From positions 868,001-932,000 of the forward strand of contig JARWSJ010000001.1 in assembly GCA_029906195.1 (NCBI GenBank): a stretch of DNA of 64,000 nt, given 5' to 3'. Below are positions 61,939-64,000 of the stretch, in pieces. The notes beneath the pieces are model-generated. The model had not been told where the DNA came from and did no database searches. It was given only the letters and a program-made list of their open reading frames with translations. Each line of letters opens with the position of its first letter. Position 1 is the first letter of the stretch. Made by a program: the position numbers and the translations under genes. The DNA comes from Chitinophagaceae bacterium 26-R-25. GTDB taxonomy: Bacteria; Bacteroidota; Bacteroidia; Chitinophagales; Chitinophagaceae.

Positions 61939-62226
61939 TTCTCCTTTAGCAAACTGAATTCCTCATCGTATGCTCCAAAGTACAGATAAAGAAATCAAGT
62001 CGCAGGAGATGCTGGCTCTCTTTGTTGACAAGGGTTTGGCATGATAAATTGATTTTGTTAAAATCAATCAGGCAACATTAAGTTAACTACTCATTAATAC
62101 AGAGTGGTACAAGGATTGATAAATTTGCAGAGGCAAAAACGAAATGACCTCTTGTAAATATTTAAGTCCAGGTAAGTGTCAGACTTGCTTTATTAAATGA
62201 ATGTCTGATAACGCCTGGCACCAATT

Positions 62227-62346
62227 TAATTAGGAGTTAGGAATTAGGAATTAGGAACTTTAATGAAGTTAAACTGACGGGAATTGGGCAAAAAGACAGG
62301 CAAGCAGCGGACAAAGAATTCCTAATTTCTAATTCCTAATTCCTGA
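62227..62346. repeat. Inverted heptad-repeat element G
   Basis: Left arm 62227-62254 is TAATTAG, GAGTTAG, GAATTAG, GAATTAG. Right arm 62319-62346 is TTCCTAA, TTTCTAA, TTCCTAA, TTCCTGA. It lies directly before the methyltransferase gene, the right arm ending 37 nt before its start codon. Confidence 0.9.
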
Positions 62347-62383
62347 TTTCTTCCATAGTTTGTTGCCTTCTAAAACCTTCTGC

Positions 62384-63259
62384 ATGAAATCGACCGCTGC
62401 CAGTAAAACCGCGCAATACATGGCTTTGTTCAGGGCGCTGGAAACCAGGCGACCAAAGAACAAGCGACTCTTTACAGATTCATTTGCTGTTTCTTTTCTT
62501 GACAAAAATTTACAGCTTGCGACAAAGTTGACGGCATTGCCTTTTGGCGAGAAACTCGTTCAAAGAATTATCTACAAGAGAATTCCGGGTGCGTTTTCTT
62601 CTGGCATTGCCCGCACAAAATATATTGATGACCTGTTGGAGAAGTCCGTAAAAGCAGGAGTGAAGCAGGTTATTATTTTAGGTGCAGGGTTTGATACCAG
62701 GGCATTACGCTTGCCATTTTTGCAAAATGTTCCTGTCATAGAAATTGATCATCCAAACACCAGCCGCATAAAGATGAATAAGGTGAAAGAGCGGTTGGGA
62801 AAATTACCTTCACATGTTCGCTATTTCCAGATTGACTTTAACCGGCAAAGTATTCATGAACTGACTGCCCAACAAAATATTGATTTCGCTGTACCAACGA
62901 CGATCATCTGGGAAGGGGTGACCAATTATTTATCCGCTGAAGCTGTCGATACTACTTTCGCTTTTGTAAAAAAGTTTGCCGCTGGTTCCTACATCATTTT
63001 TACTTACGTTCACAAGGAGGTGTTGGATAAACCTTCAAGTTTTTATGGAGCAGAAAAATTGTTAAGTGATCTGGATGCGTTGGAAGAGAAATGGACCTTT
63101 GGTTTTTATCCCCGGGAACTACAAAACTATCTTTCTCAATTTAACATACAACTTCTTGAAGACGCCGGCGCCGCTGAATACCGCTCAAAGTACATGCCTG
63201 AGAGAAATGAAAAAGGGTACGAGTTTTATAGAGTGGCGTTTGGGAGAATGACTGAATAA
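62384..63259 (+). CDS. Class I SAM-dependent methyltransferase (leucine carboxymethyltransferase-like)
   Basis: A 291-residue enzyme of the PPM1/LCMT-like family common in bacteria. The N-terminal AQYMALFRALETRRP and GIARTKYIDDLLEKSV precede the SAM-binding motif VIILGAGFDTRALRL, then VIEIDHPNTSRIKMNK and IIWEGVTNYLSAEAV (motif IV). The start at 62384 is chosen over an upstream TTG as it begins right at the conserved part. The substrate is unknown; family members methylate small carboxylates or natural products. The last codons and stop lie inside the first units of repeat element H. Confidence 0.88.
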   Translation: MKSTAASKTAQYMALFRALETRRPKNKRLFTDSFAVSFLDKNLQLATKLTALPFGEKLVQRIIYKRIPGAFSSGIARTKYIDDLLEKSVKAGVKQVIILGAGFDTRALRLPFLQNVPVIEIDHPNTSRIKMNKVKERLGKLPSHVRYFQIDFNRQSIHELTAQQNIDFAVPTTIIWEGVTNYLSAEAVDTTFAFVKKFAAGSYIIFTYVHKEVLDKPSSFYGAEKLLSDLDALEEKWTFGFYPRELQNYLSQFNIQLLEDAGAAEYRSKYMPERNEKGYEFYRVAFGRMTE

Positions 63260-63397
63260 CTGAGTAACTGAATAACTGAGTAACTGAATAACTGAATAAC
63301 TGAATGACTGAGTAATCGACTTTAAATACCTTGAATAATTGAAATACAGATGAATGACACATAATCAAGTTCAGTTATTCAGTTACTCAGTTATTTA
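63247..63397. repeat. Inverted octad-repeat element H
   Basis: The left arm (63251-63320) is about eight 8-bp units of type ACTGAATA/ACTGAGTA. The right arm (about 63369-63397) is inverted units (TTCAGTTA, TTCAGTTA, CTCAGTTA). The first unit contains the stop codon of the methyltransferase gene. The 50-nt spacer (63312-63360 region, with ATCGACTTTAAATACCTTGA) recurs in element I. Confidence 0.9.
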
Positions 63398-63401
63398 AAA
63401 T

Positions 63402-63433
63402 AAAAGAAGCCATTCGTTAGAACAGCTTCTTTT
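63402..63433 (+). terminator. Intrinsic terminator after element H
   Basis: Stem AAAAGAAGC / GCTTCTTTT with a 14-nt loop; the T-run is within the stem. Likely ends the methyltransferase transcript. Confidence 0.75.
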
Positions 63434-63810
63434 AAGAATTTAGGTAATATAGTAAAGTTAAATTAATCTTCGTACTGCTAGGATCGGATATATTACCTGA
63501 TTTTCAACAAGGATGTGTGGATGTTCATTTCATAAAAAAGGTTGTAACGGTGGTTTTTTTCATTTGGATCGGACTCGGTTTTTTGGACTAATGGACTATT
63601 GGTTTTTGATCGTTTGGATATTGTAATTTGACAATGCAAATATGTTTAAACTTTCGATGCAGTGTTCGATTTGTGTATTACGTCTTTGTTAACTAAGGAG
63701 AAGGTTTGAATATGCCTAACCGTAATGTATGTGTTAAATTAGTTATTTAATCGGTACAAGCAAACTTTATTAAAGAAAATTATTATGTTATAAGTGTAAA
63801 CACTTAGGAA
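63434..63810. other. Non-coding stretch between elements H and I
   Basis: About 375 AT-rich bases with no supported gene. Short direct echoes such as TTGGACTAATGGACTATTGG occur near 63584. Nothing further is recognised. Confidence 0.5.
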
Positions 63811-63983
63811 AATGACTGAATAAATGAATAACTGAGTAACTGAATAACTGAATAATTGAATAATTGAATAACTGAATGACTGAGTAATCGACTTTGAATA
63901 CCTTGAATAATTGAAATACAGATGAATGACAAATATTCAAGTTCAGTTATTCAGTTACTCAGTTACTCAGTTAGTCAGTCATT
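63811..63983. repeat. Inverted octad-repeat element I (second copy of H)
   Basis: It begins AATGACTGA and ends TCAGTCATT, perfect terminal inverted repeats. The left arm is about nine 8-bp units of type ACTGAATA; the right arm is five inverted units. The spacer (ATCGACTTTGAATACCTTGA and onward) is nearly identical to that of element H. Confidence 0.92.
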
Positions 63984-64000
63984 AAAATCCTCACCACGTC

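Larger units (their letters stand above)
61800..62383. other. Repeat-rich intergenic region, 584 bp
   Basis: This holds elements F and G, the permease terminator, and a hairpin-prone stretch at about 62168-62219 (CCAGG...GTCAGAC paired with GTCTGA...CCTGG). A palindromic stretch (TTGATTTT-GTT-AAAATCAA) lies at 62048-62066. A 24-codon open frame at 61970-62044 is not assignable. Confidence 0.6.

Noticed and set aside
61970-62044. A 24-codon open frame between repeat elements F and G
   Set aside because: Too short to assign and no family recognised; possibly a truncated gene start, but unsupported.
63247-63983. CRISPR array
   Set aside because: Units are 7-8 bp and tandem without unique spacers of 30 bp, the arms are inverted, and no cas genes are present.

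Overview
The window looks like a chromosomal segment of a Bacteroidota bacterium, most likely Chitinophagaceae. It has two SusC/SusD pairs, an ECF sigma factor with a FecR anti-sigma factor feeding an STN-bearing TonB receptor, four secreted proteins of which three or four end in type IX secretion sorting domains, many Ser/Thr-Cys-Lys lipoproteins, futalosine-type menaquinone synthesis (mqnE) and TAnnTTTG promoter elements. The family name is inferred from general resemblance, not computed.

Layout. 33-8176 (minus) is a tight operon: SusC, SusD, two paralogous DoxX-like membrane proteins and a lipoprotein cytochrome c resembling the cytochrome subunit of sulfite dehydrogenase; it runs off the left edge. 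Upstream of its SusC lies a possible antisense small RNA. 8930-10855 is a secreted PNGase F-like protein. 10946-16989 is a heavy-metal efflux set: a small Cys/His-rich protein, a CzcA-type pump fused to its outer-membrane channel, and the adaptor. 17300-18403 holds an OmpH-like protein and a DsbD-like thioredoxin lipoprotein that has lost its cysteines. 18555-30639 is a regulated uptake locus: sigma factor, FecR, SusC with STN domain, SusD, DUF4843 and PKD-like lipoproteins, then two thioredoxin-fold proteins. 30886-39663 holds surface proteins and a DUF1254 lipoprotein, including a 1600-residue IPT/FG-GAP protein.

39753-41421 is an AraC regulator with a short-chain dehydrogenase. 41766-48961 looks like a mosaic of insertions at a tRNA-Leu(CAG) gene. 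The 3' end of that tRNA, each time followed by a terminator hairpin, is present three times, and between the copies lie an NAD formate dehydrogenase, a K+ channel, a SulP transporter, a wrecked IS3 transposase, a broken DHFR/RibD-like gene and a beta-propeller lipoprotein. 49105-64000 is mainly core: dapD, a cysteine-hydrolase fold protein, a SET protein, ferritin, a complete ba3-type oxidase operon (including the tiny subunit IIa gene), mqnE, a nucleoside permease and a methyltransferase.

The most unusual signal is a family of about ten intergenic structures, each made of two inverted arms of 7-bp (or 8-bp) tandem units. The unit differs from locus to locus but is the same in both arms of one locus, and in several loci the arms start within about 3 nt of a stop codon. 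I do not know a described family that fits. One version is present twice, 560 bp apart, with its spacer conserved, so it can be duplicated as a unit.
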